Shown one piece after another: positions 7,896 through 15,541 of a stretch of DNA of 24,726 bases. This DNA is from CAZDRI01 sp964508055. Lineage in GTDB: Bacteria > Pseudomonadota > Gammaproteobacteria > PS1 > Pseudothioglobaceae. Position numbers and translations under genes: made by a program. The stretch is taken from positions 1-24,726 of the forward strand of contig CAZDRI010000023.1 of assembly GCA_964508055.1 (NCBI GenBank). Direction: 5' to 3'. The first letter of the stretch is position 1, and every line of letters begins with the position of its first letter. Below the pieces are notes generated by a model that worked only from the letters and a program-made list of their open reading frames with translations, ran no database searches and was not told the DNA's origin.

Positions 7896-8951
7896 TTAAC
7901 TATTTCTTGAATTTGTAGCATCAGCAAGGGTGTATAACAATTTTTTGCTATCGTCCCAACCTAAGCATGCATCAGTAATGCTTTTGCCGTATTCTAATTT
8001 ATCAATGGGAGCAATTTTTTGATTTCCTTCTTTTAGATAACTTTCAATCATTACTCCAAAAATTTTATCTGTGCCATTTTTAATTTGATTTGCAATATTC
8101 TCACCAACTTTAATTTGATTTTTAAATTGTTTTTCACTATTACCATGACTTAAATCAACCATTACTTTTGAGGTTAAATTTGCTTTTTTTAATTTTTGAG
8201 ATATTCTTTTTATTATTTTCTCTTCATAGTTTGGTTTTTTGCCACCTCTTAAAATCAAATGGCATTCTTTATTTCCAGAAGTAAAATAACGCCCTACAAC
8301 ACCTGTTTTATTAGTTGCAAAAAAACTATGTTCATTGCCTGCAGAAATAATTGCATCCATAGCTATTGAAATACTACCATCAGTGCCATTTTTAAAACCA
8401 ATAGGGCAAGATAAACCAGACACTAATTCTCTATGGAGTTGACTTTCAGTAGTTCTAGCGCCTATTGCTCCCCAAGATAATAAATCAGCCAGATATTGTG
8501 GACTTGTTATTAAATCTAAGAATTCAGCTGAAGCCGGCATACCCATTTTTGCTAATTCAAGTAAAAAACTTCTAGAAATATCAAGCCCTTTATCAAGATG
8601 AAAACTGTTATCTAAATCTGGGTCGTTAATAAGCCCTTTCCATCCTATTGTAGTGCGTGGTTTTTCAAAATAAGTGCGCATAACTATTAAAAGGCTGTCT
8701 TGTAATTCTTTTCTAACTTCATTAAGTTTTGCAGCATATTCTAATGCTGATTTTGGGTCATGAATAGAGCAAGGGCCAATTACCACTAAAAGCCTGTTAT
8801 CTTTAGCAAGCATAATGTTTTTTATTGCTTTCCTAGCATTAAAAATTGTCTCTGATGTTTTTTCTGATAGAGGATATTTTTCAATTAATTCATTTGGCGA
8901 AATTATAGGCTTAAAAGATACTATTCTTATATTGTCAGTTTTATAAAACAT
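7896..8951 (-). CDS. Class I DAHP synthase, second of a tandem pair (aroG/aroF/aroH type)
   Basis: 351 aa. It condenses phosphoenolpyruvate with erythrose 4-phosphate to DAHP, the first step of the shikimate pathway. The metal ligands are present: Cys61 in GPCSIHD, His in DLSHGNS, Glu in GVMIES and Asp in ITDAC. It is clearly homologous to the gene just upstream over its whole length, so the pair arose by duplication. Its sequence around residue 150 reads LITSPQY, one serine more than the upstream copy and E. coli AroG (ITPQY). This lies at AroG residues 146-151, part of the inhibitor-binding region, where substitutions at 146 and 150 are known to relax feedback control. The start overlaps the upstream copy by 11 nt. 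Which amino acid regulates it cannot be read from the sequence. Confidence 0.93.
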   Translation of the reverse strand: MFYKTDNIRIVSFKPIISPNELIEKYPLSEKTSETIFNARKAIKNIMLAKDNRLLVVIGPCSIHDPKSALEYAAKLNEVRKELQDSLLIVMRTYFEKPRTTIGWKGLINDPDLDNSFHLDKGLDISRSFLLELAKMGMPASAEFLDLITSPQYLADLLSWGAIGARTTESQLHRELVSGLSCPIGFKNGTDGSISIAMDAIISAGNEHSFFATNKTGVVGRYFTSGNKECHLILRGGKKPNYEEKIIKRISQKLKKANLTSKVMVDLSHGNSEKQFKNQIKVGENIANQIKNGTDKIFGVMIESYLKEGNQKIAPIDKLEYGKSITDACLGWDDSKKLLYTLADATNSRNS

Positions 8952-9990
8952 TTTTTTTAGCAGTAGCTAGTATATGTAATAATTTCTCAGTATCTTCCCA
9001 ACTAAGACAGGCATCTGTTATGCTTATCCCATATTCTAATTTTTCAAGCGGAGCAATATTTTGCTTGCCTTCTTTTAAATGACTTTCAATCATTACTCCA
9101 AAAATTTTATTAGAGCCATTTTTAATTTGACTAGCTATATCTTTGCCAACATCAATTTGTTTTTTATATTGCTTATCACTATTACCATGGCTTAAATCTA
9201 TCATAACCTTATCATAGACCCCTGCTTCTTTTAGGTACTCACAAATCTTATCAACATCTTCTTTTTTATAATTTGGCTTTTTACCGCCTCTTAAGATTAT
9301 ATGACAATCTTCATTTCCAGAAGTAGCATATCTTTTTACCCTGCCTTTTTTACTAACTGAAAAAAAACTATGGGGGCTGCTTGCTGAAATAATTGCGTCA
9401 ACTGCTATTTTAATATTACCATTAGTGCCGTTTTTAAATCCAACAGGGCAAGAAAGTCCAGAAGCTAATTCTCTATGTGATTGACTTTCAGTAGTTCTAG
9501 CACCTATTGCACCCCAAGATAATAAATCAGAAACATATTGGGGTGTGATTAAATCTAAATACTCTACCGCTGCAGGAAGCCCCATATTTGCTAAATCTAA
9601 TAATAAATGTCTTGCTATAGAAAAACCTTTATCAAGATGAAAGCTATTATCCAAATCTGGGTCGTTTATAAGCCCTTTCCAACCTATTGTAGTGCGCGGT
9701 TTTTCAAAATAAACACGCATAACAATAAATAATTCTTTTGCTAATTCCTTTCTAATTTTATTGAGTTTATGAGCATATTCTATAGCTGACTTTGGATCAT
9801 GAATAGAACACGGACCTACTATTACCATAAGTCTTTTATCCTCTCCAGATAATATGTTTTTTATCGTTTGTCTTGCTTTAAATATTATCCCTGATGCTTT
9901 ATCTGTTACAGGATATTTTTCAATTAACCTTTCTGGGGTAATTATTTTTGCTGATGAAACTATTCTTAAATTATCAGTAGGAAATTTCAT
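8941..9990 (-). CDS. Class I DAHP synthase, first of a tandem pair
   Basis: 349 aa and collinear with E. coli AroG without gaps up to the C-terminus. The metal ligands fall at the same numbers: Cys61, His268, Glu302 and Asp326. The allosteric-site residues Asp146, Pro150, Gln151 and Ser180 are also conserved, so this copy probably remains feedback-regulated. The ATG abuts the folE2 stop with no spacer (9990/9991), and the gene overlaps the second synthase by 11 nt, giving one transcript folE2-DAHPS-DAHPS. Both copies keep the TIGWKGLINDPDLD loop typical of the class. I do not assign aroF, aroG or aroH because isozyme identity is uncertain. Confidence 0.95.
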   Translation of the reverse strand: MKFPTDNLRIVSSAKIITPERLIEKYPVTDKASGIIFKARQTIKNILSGEDKRLMVIVGPCSIHDPKSAIEYAHKLNKIRKELAKELFIVMRVYFEKPRTTIGWKGLINDPDLDNSFHLDKGFSIARHLLLDLANMGLPAAVEYLDLITPQYVSDLLSWGAIGARTTESQSHRELASGLSCPVGFKNGTNGNIKIAVDAIISASSPHSFFSVSKKGRVKRYATSGNEDCHIILRGGKKPNYKKEDVDKICEYLKEAGVYDKVMIDLSHGNSDKQYKKQIDVGKDIASQIKNGSNKIFGVMIESHLKEGKQNIAPLEKLEYGISITDACLSWEDTEKLLHILATAKKNVL

Positions 9991-10776
9991 TTATTTTTTG
10001 ATGTGTTTTTCTACTACAGCGTAAGCCGAATGATTATGTATTGACTCAAAGTTTTCAGATTCTACTTGATAATATTCAATATCTTTATTGTTATTTAAAA
10101 CTAAAGCTATATCTCTTACCATATCCTCAACAAAAGCAGGTTTAGAGTAAGCACTTTCAGTTACAAATTTTTCATCTTCTCTTTTTAATATTGCATATAA
10201 CTCACTAGATGCATTATTTTCAGCTAATTTAATCATATCTATTACTGATATTTTAGGGTTTACTTTTACTTTAATTGTTACATGAGAGCGTTGATTGTGA
10301 GCCCCATATTCTGAAATACTCTTAGAACAAGGGCAAAGACTTTTAACCGGCACTACCACTTGAAGCAAAGTATCTACCTTATTATTTATGACTTTTCCGC
10401 TTAACATTACTTGATAATCTAAAAAACTTTTAACGCCTGATATAGGTGCCTTTTTTCTTACAAAGAATTGAAAAGATACTTTAATATGAGCTTCATTTGA
10501 TTTTAATTTAGCAGCGGCTTTTTTTAATAAATCGGAAAATGTATGAATATCAAAACTAGTATCTTCTGCATTTAACACTTCAATAAAACGAGACATATGA
10601 GTGCCTTTAACATCAGCTGCTAACTTGGTAGTCATAGTGAAATTAGCAACTACATTTTGTTTTAAACCTTTGTCAATAAATTCAATAGGATGTTTTATAT
10701 CCTTAATACCTACTTTATCAATAATAATTTTTCTATCATCAACTTTATTTTGAGTATCTGGTAATTGTTTAGACAT
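9991..10776 (-). CDS. folE2: GTP cyclohydrolase IB (FolE2)
   Basis: 261 aa. It converts GTP to 7,8-dihydroneopterin triphosphate for folate, and for queuosine-type pathways where present. The type IB signature is clear: SLCPCSKSISEYGAHNQRSH (147-166), with Cys148 matching the catalytic cysteine of characterised FolE2, and Glu217 in AFVEDMVRD as the second key residue. FolE2 can use metals other than zinc and is often zinc-regulated; I saw no obvious Zur operator in the AT-rich 5' region. It is the first gene of a unit with two DAHP synthases. The link is plausible because both feed chorismate/folate chemistry, but that is inference. Confidence 0.95.
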   Translation of the reverse strand: MSKQLPDTQNKVDDRKIIIDKVGIKDIKHPIEFIDKGLKQNVVANFTMTTKLAADVKGTHMSRFIEVLNAEDTSFDIHTFSDLLKKAAAKLKSNEAHIKVSFQFFVRKKAPISGVKSFLDYQVMLSGKVINNKVDTLLQVVVPVKSLCPCSKSISEYGAHNQRSHVTIKVKVNPKISVIDMIKLAENNASSELYAILKREDEKFVTESAYSKPAFVEDMVRDIALVLNNNKDIEYYQVESENFESIHNHSAYAVVEKHIKK

Positions 10777-11162
10777 ATTAAAAATAACAACTTTATTTTA
10801 TTTTAAAAAACTTGAGCATTATACAGCTATAAGAGTGTTACAGAATATAATAATGCTGTTATAACCTCACTAATTAAAGCCATTACATTAGAATAAAGAC
10901 CATTGCAAAATAGCTTATTGGGGATGGAGTTTGAGGAAGGGGAGATATATTGTTTCTTAAATTATTGATTTTACTCCCCTTCCTCATACAAACAACTTGG
11001 GTAAAGATGTTGTGAAATGTGCTTTTTACATTTTGCAACACTCTTGAATAATATTAGGATTGAGGTTGAAAAAAATGGAAAAGTATATAGTGGCTATAAG
11101 TTATTAGTGTAGCTAAAATAACTGCTTACTGAATTATGTTTTTTGCACTTATACAGCAGTCT
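10777..11162. other. Gene-free gap between folE2 and murD
   Basis: 386 bases without a complete gene. It holds copy 1 of the 95-nt hairpin repeat (10951-11045), a perfect 13-bp inverted repeat (10932-10944 and 10974-10986), and a short plus-strand frame after the repeat (about 11046-11108, ending VEKNGKVYSGYKLLV) that could be the tail of a lost gene. A copy of a second small repeat sits at 11124-11167. The folE2 promoter should lie near 10780-10850, but I cannot place it firmly. Confidence 0.6.
10951..11045 (-). repeat. 95-nt hairpin element, copy 1 (inverted relative to copy 2)
   Basis: The reverse complement of this segment equals 13752-13846 with one mismatch. It contains an imperfect 13-bp stem (11 of 13 paired) with a 7-nt loop at the end facing murD. 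Next to it a perfect 13-bp inverted repeat (TGAGGAAGGGGAG at 10932-10944 and its complement at 10974-10986) extends the structure beyond the part shared with copy 2. It could be a non-autonomous mobile element that also works as a terminator. Confidence 0.9.
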
Positions 11163-11167
11163 TTAAT
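11124..11167. repeat. Small dispersed repeat, copy 1
   Basis: About 43 bases (core ACTGAATT...TTTTGCACTTAT...AGTCTT...AAT) recur in diverged form at 19075-19115. The segment overlaps the murD stop codon. Confidence 0.55.
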
Positions 11168-12482
11168 GTAGTTTTATTGAAAATCCCGCTTTTTTAATAA
11201 AATCATCACCTCTAACATTAAAATCCTCATACATATCAAAACTTGCACATGCAGGAGATAGTAATATCGCATAATTTGCTTTTGCATTTTTAATTGCTTG
11301 AGTTATTGCATCTTCCATTGTTAAGGCATAATAGGTATTAAAATCTTTTAGTCTTACACCAATATTATGGGCTGTTTCACCAATTAAAATCACTGCTTTT
11401 GTGTATTTTTTAATATTATCAGCTAATTGTTTATAATCTTCTCCTTTATCTCTACCGCCTGCAATTAAGATTATATTATTAGTTTTTTGACTAACAGCTT
11501 TTAAAGCTGTAATAGTTGATATAACAGTAGTTGACTTTGAGTCATTATAAAAATCTATATCATTTTTTTTACCTAAATATTGCAATCTATGCTTTAACCC
11601 TTTGAAGTTTTGTAATGTTTTAAGCATTTTATCCATATCAAATTTAAGTGCTGAGCCAATACATAATGCTGCTAAGGCATTTTTTATATTATGTTCACCA
11701 ATTATTTTAAGTTTTGAAACTTCCATTAAAGGCTTATCACCTTTTATCAAATAGCGCATATTATGACAAACAACAGTCCCAAAATCTTTGCTGTTATTAG
11801 CTATAGAAAATCCAAAATAATAATTATCCTTATTGATATTTTTAACCAATGGCTCATCTAAATTTATAACTGCTTTGTTACAATTTTTATAAATACTTAA
11901 TTTACTTTTTATATAAGTTTGATAATCTGGGTATCTATCCATATGATCTGGGCTAATATTAAGCACAACTGCTAATTCAAGTTTTAAATTTTTAGCAGTA
12001 TCTAATTGATAACTTGAAAGCTCTAATATATAAATATCAGCTTCACCTTTAAGCAATTCAAGACAAGGAGTGCCTATATTACCTCCTACCTTTGTTTTTA
12101 AACCTTGACCTTTTGCAATATCAGCTACTAATGCAGTAACAGTTGATTTACCATTTGTACCTGTGATGCCAATAACAGGTTTTTTGACATATTTAAAAAA
12201 AAGTCCAACATCACCAATTATTGGTATGTTTTTTTGTCTTGCTAATATTACTATGCTTTCATTATGACTAATGCCGGGGCTTATAATTATTAAATCTATA
12301 TTGTCTAAGATAGTTTTTTTCCAAGAGCCTAAGAAATATTTATTACTTGCAAATTTTTGTTTAAAGTCTTTTAGAAAAGGCGGATTGTGTCTGCTATCAG
12401 CAACAATAAATTTTTTATTTTTATTGTGTAAGAATTTAGCAACACTTAAACCAGTTTTACCCATCCCTAAAATTAATATCAC
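11163..12482 (-). CDS. murD: UDP-N-acetylmuramoyl-L-alanine--D-glutamate ligase
   Basis: 439 aa, starting with GTG. It adds D-glutamate to UDP-MurNAc-L-alanine in cytoplasmic peptidoglycan synthesis. The N-terminal Rossmann domain opens with LILGMGKTG. The ATP loop GITGTNGKST is at 105-114 with Lys112. SSYQLD and NISPDHMDRY mark the Mur ligase central domain, and the C-terminal domain carries FYNDSKSTT and GGRDKG. The length is normal (about 440). In most gammaproteobacteria murD sits in the dcw cluster between mraY and ftsW. Here it stands alone, divergent from the yccA-like gene and flanked by mobile repeats, so the cluster has been broken up. Confidence 0.96.
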   Translation of the reverse strand: MILILGMGKTGLSVAKFLHNKNKKFIVADSRHNPPFLKDFKQKFASNKYFLGSWKKTILDNIDLIIISPGISHNESIVILARQKNIPIIGDVGLFFKYVKKPVIGITGTNGKSTVTALVADIAKGQGLKTKVGGNIGTPCLELLKGEADIYILELSSYQLDTAKNLKLELAVVLNISPDHMDRYPDYQTYIKSKLSIYKNCNKAVINLDEPLVKNINKDNYYFGFSIANNSKDFGTVVCHNMRYLIKGDKPLMEVSKLKIIGEHNIKNALAALCIGSALKFDMDKMLKTLQNFKGLKHRLQYLGKKNDIDFYNDSKSTTVISTITALKAVSQKTNNIILIAGGRDKGEDYKQLADNIKKYTKAVILIGETAHNIGVRLKDFNTYYALTMEDAITQAIKNAKANYAILLSPACASFDMYEDFNVRGDDFIKKAGFSIKLH

Positions 12483-12553
12483 TTTTGACCTTGAAATTTA
12501 ACAAAAAAATAGTTATTCTACCCCGTTATTAATTTTTTTAAAGGATATAAATC

Positions 12554-13213
12554 ATGAGCGTTTTACAATCAAGAACTACAACTAATGCTTTAGCTACTAA
12601 TAAAGTATTAAGATCAACTTATCAATTATTGTCGCTTACATTACTTTTTAGTGGTTTAATGGCTTTTGTTTCAATGTATTTGCAATTACCACATTTTGGT
12701 TGGTTTACTTTAATTGGCTATTTTGCATTACTTTTCTTAACTGCAAAATTAAAAAACTCAGCTTGGGGCTTATTAAGCGTTTTTGCCTTAACTGGATTTA
12801 TGGGGCTTACCTTAGGTCCTGTTATTAATGCGTATCTTACCCATTTTGCTAATGGTGCTGAGTTAGTAATGTTAGCTATGACTGGGACCGGCGTTATATT
12901 TTTAACCTTATCTTTTTATGCAAGAGTTAGTCAAAAAGATTTTAGTTTTTTAAGTGGCTTTTTAACTGCTGGTATTTTAGTGGCATTTATAGCGGCTATT
13001 GCTAATATATTCTTAGCTATTCCAGTGTTGTCGTTAGTAGTATCAAGTGCTTTTATTATTCTTATGTGCGGTTTAATATTATTTGAAACAAGTAATATTA
13101 TCCACGGTGGTGAAACTAATTATATTATGGCAACTATTACTTTATATGTATCTATTTATAATTTATTTTTAAGTTTATTACATCTATTAGGTGTGTTTGG
13201 AGGCGAAGAATAA
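12554..13213 (+). CDS. Bax inhibitor-1/YccA family membrane protein
   Basis: 219 aa with seven hydrophobic segments, as in the BI-1/YccA/YbhL family (TMBIM). Bacterial members include BsYetJ, a pH-sensitive calcium leak channel, and E. coli YccA, which modulates the FtsH protease. The family pattern is visible: an N-terminal polar stretch (NKVLRSTYQLLSLTLLFSG), a central GTGVIFLTLS segment and the end DTSNIIHGGE-like ETSNIIHGGETNYIMAT near residue 185, then a last helix with YNLFLSLLHLLG. The Shine-Dalgarno AAGGAT stands nine bases before the ATG. It is divergent from murD (71 nt between) and leads directly into rppH with a 4-nt gap. Confidence 0.92.
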   Translation: MSVLQSRTTTNALATNKVLRSTYQLLSLTLLFSGLMAFVSMYLQLPHFGWFTLIGYFALLFLTAKLKNSAWGLLSVFALTGFMGLTLGPVINAYLTHFANGAELVMLAMTGTGVIFLTLSFYARVSQKDFSFLSGFLTAGILVAFIAAIANIFLAIPVLSLVVSSAFIILMCGLILFETSNIIHGGETNYIMATITLYVSIYNLFLSLLHLLGVFGGEE

Positions 13214-13217
13214 TTAA

Positions 13218-13751
13218 ATGATAGATGCTGATGGATATAGACAAAATGTCGGTATTGTAATAATTAATTCAGCCAATAATATTTTATTGGCTAAAAGGTG
13301 TAAACAACAAATGTGGCAATTACCACAAGGTGGTATTAACGAAAATGAGAAAACTAAAGAGGCACTATTTAGAGAATTGTATGAAGAAGTTGGTCTAAAA
13401 AATGAAGATGTCAAGTTAATTGCTAAAACCCCAAAATGGTTGAAATATGATATACCTGAGCAATATTTAAGAAAATATCAAAGACCTCTATGCGTAGGTC
13501 AAAAACAAGTATGGTATTTATTAAAATTAGTAGCAGATGATAATAAAATTCGCTTTAATACTCATCCAAACCAAGAATTTGATGCTTGTAAATGGGTTGA
13601 TTATTGGGAACCAATTAAAGAGGTTATTGATTTTAAACGCAATATCTATGAAGATATGCTAAAGATTTTAGCACCAGTAGTATTTGGTGATAATGTTACA
13701 GTTCCTAAATCTTTTACTAGACCAGTAAAAAATCAACCAATATTATTTTAA
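13218..13751 (+). CDS. rppH: RNA pyrophosphohydrolase RppH (Nudix)
   Basis: 177 aa. RppH removes pyrophosphate from 5'-triphosphorylated mRNAs and so triggers RNase E-dependent decay. The Nudix box spans residues 38-60 (GGINENEKTKEALFRELYEE then VGL) with the metal-binding R52-E53-x-x-E56-E57. The N-terminus IDADGYRQNVGIVI and the later QKQVWYLLKL are typical of RppH rather than other Nudix families. The length agrees with gammaproteobacterial RppH (160-180 aa). It follows the yccA-like gene by four bases. Its stop codon is immediately followed by copy 2 of the 95-nt hairpin element, which may end the transcript. Confidence 0.95.
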   Translation: MIDADGYRQNVGIVIINSANNILLAKRCKQQMWQLPQGGINENEKTKEALFRELYEEVGLKNEDVKLIAKTPKWLKYDIPEQYLRKYQRPLCVGQKQVWYLLKLVADDNKIRFNTHPNQEFDACKWVDYWEPIKEVIDFKRNIYEDMLKILAPVVFGDNVTVPKSFTRPVKNQPILF

Positions 13752-13846
13752 AAGAGTGTTGCAAAATGTAAAAAGCACATTTCACAACATCTTTACCCAA
13801 GTTGTTTGTATGAGGAAGGGGAGTAAAATCAATAAATTAAGAAACA
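13752..13846 (+). repeat. 95-nt hairpin element, copy 2
   Basis: It begins at the last base of the rppH stop region. The stem TGTTGCAAAATGT (13757-13769) pairs with ACATTTCACAACA (13777-13789) over 11 of 13 positions around AAAAAGC. It matches 10951-11045 in inverted orientation with one mismatch. Its right end truncates the threonine aldolase pseudogene precisely after an Arg codon. Confidence 0.92.
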
Positions 13847-14098
13847 GCGTATAGTTTTAGCTTTTGATATTATAATGCCCTGATTTTTTAAGAAACTTAC
13901 AAGTTTAGCTATTGAGTTTTTTGCAACTTTAATAAATACCATATTAGTATTAAGCATATCAGAGGCAATACTTTCTAATTTATTAATAGTTGTGTCCTCG
14001 TTAAAAACATCATCGCCAACATCAGCATTTAGCATTGCTTTTCTCATTTTTATAGATGGTTTTGTAACTGTATCACTTCTCAAATCAATCAATTTCAT
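13847..14098 (-). pseudogene. Low-specificity L-threonine aldolase, internally deleted and 3'-truncated
   Basis: The ATG at 14098 opens MKLIDLRSDTVTKPS and GDDVFNEDTTINKLE, the unmistakable N-terminus of LtaE-type PLP aldolases. After about 50 residues it jumps to TNMVFIKVAKNSIAKLVSFL and KNQGIIISKAKTIR, which matches the C-terminal domain of the same family. Some 250 central residues, including the PLP lysine, are therefore gone. The frame then runs into the 95-nt element, which supplies a foreign CFLIY and a stop at 13829. The gene cannot encode an active enzyme. The frame is still open across the deletion join, so a peptide of about 89 aa could in principle be made. Confidence 0.85.
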
Positions 14099-14258
14099 AT
14101 TTTTCTTATTGTTAAAATAGCCCATATGCCTAAAGCTATAAAAGTATTAAAAACCAAGTATTATACTAAATTAGGGTTGGATTTTAGAAAAGGGAAAAGA
14201 TACAAGTAGTCTTTATTAAGGTATAATTTTTATCTTTTTTTATATTAAATTTTCAAAA

Positions 14259-15536
14259 ATGAATATAGGTATTTTAGGATTAGGAACTGTAGGTTCTGGC
14301 GTTATAAATGTTATTGCTAAAAATAAAGACGAGATTAATAAACGCACAGGAACTGATATAAAAGTAATTATAGCTGCAGTAAGTGATTTAAATAAAAATA
14401 GATTATGTGATACTGATGGTATAAAAATTACAAATGACCCTTATGAAGTTATAAATAATCCTGATATTGAAGTTGTAATAGAGTTAATAGGGGGAAATAA
14501 ATTAGCAAGAGATTTAGTTGAAAAGGCATTAGATAATAAAAAACATGTAATAACTGCTAATAAAGCACTAATTGCAACTTTTGGTGATGAACTTGTATTA
14601 AAAGCAAGAAAAAACAATGTGAATTTATTATTTGAAGGAACAGTAGCTGGAGGTGTTCCTATAATCAAGGTCTTAAAAGAAAGCCTTACAGCTAATAAAA
14701 TAACAAAACTTGTAGGCATTATTAATGGCACTGCTAATTTTATAATAACAAAGATGCAGCAAGAAAATTCTGATTTTGCTGAGGTATTAAAAGAAGCTCA
14801 AGATTTAGGATATGCTGAGGCAGACCCAACTTTTGATATTGAAGGAATTGATGCTGCTCATAAATTAACAATTCTTGCAGCAATAGCATTTGGCACTAAT
14901 TTTGAGTTTGACAAAATATACATTGAAGGCATAACTAAAATTGAAGCTGAAGATATTAAATTTGCTCATGAATTAGGCTATATTGTAAAACACTTAGGTA
15001 TTGCAAAAATTGTTGATAATGATGTTGAGCTTAGAGTTCACCCTACTTTAATACCAAAATCAAAATTATTAGCAAATGTAAATGGAGTTATGAATGCTGT
15101 AGTAGTAAAAGGTAATGCATTAGGTAATACTTTATATTATGGCGCTGGTGCTGGTTCTGAAGCTACTGCCTCAGCTGTTATCGCTGATTTGATTGATATT
15201 ATTAAATGCAAAAATGTTAATAATATAAAAGGCTGGAATAGCCAAAATGATTTCATGGTAAAACCAATTGAAAGTATTACCAGTATTTATTATTTGCGTA
15301 TTTTGGCTACTGATAAGCCTGGAGTATTATCAGATATAACTAAAACTTTAGCTGATAAAAACATTAGTATTGAATTGGTTATTCAAAAACAACACGATGA
15401 AAATAATAATTCTCATATTGCAATTATCACCAATGAAGTTAAAGAAAGAATTATAACTATGGCAGTAAGAGAAATAGAAGAATACGGCTTTGTGCACGGA
15501 GGTATTAAAATTCTAAGGGTTGAAAATTTAGATTAA
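14259..15536 (+). CDS. hom: Homoserine dehydrogenase
   Basis: 425 aa, monofunctional. It reduces aspartate semialdehyde to homoserine for threonine and methionine. The NAD(P)-binding GLGTVGSGV (7-15) starts the Rossmann domain. LLFEGTVAGGVPII and GIINGTANFI are in the catalytic domain, with YAEADPTFDIEGIDAAHKL as the homoserine/aspartate semialdehyde site. A C-terminal ACT domain begins near residue 347 (YYLRILATDKPGVLSDI) and probably binds threonine for feedback. The leader (14126-14258) has a TATAAT at 14222-14227 but no clear -35 box. It is first of a tight run hom-thrC-cysM-trpC, with thrC five bases downstream. Confidence 0.96.
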   Translation: MNIGILGLGTVGSGVINVIAKNKDEINKRTGTDIKVIIAAVSDLNKNRLCDTDGIKITNDPYEVINNPDIEVVIELIGGNKLARDLVEKALDNKKHVITANKALIATFGDELVLKARKNNVNLLFEGTVAGGVPIIKVLKESLTANKITKLVGIINGTANFIITKMQQENSDFAEVLKEAQDLGYAEADPTFDIEGIDAAHKLTILAAIAFGTNFEFDKIYIEGITKIEAEDIKFAHELGYIVKHLGIAKIVDNDVELRVHPTLIPKSKLLANVNGVMNAVVVKGNALGNTLYYGAGAGSEATASAVIADLIDIIKCKNVNNIKGWNSQNDFMVKPIESITSIYYLRILATDKPGVLSDITKTLADKNISIELVIQKQHDENNNSHIAIITNEVKERIITMAVREIEEYGFVHGGIKILRVENLD

Positions 15537-15541
15537 ATATT

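Noticed and set aside
12485..12519. A sigma-70 promoter for the yccA-like gene (TTGACC at 12485)
   Set aside because: No -10 box at an acceptable spacing; TATTCT is 23 bases away.
13214..13414. A minus-strand frame at the start of rppH
   Set aside because: Antisense to the Nudix coding sequence; no supporting features.
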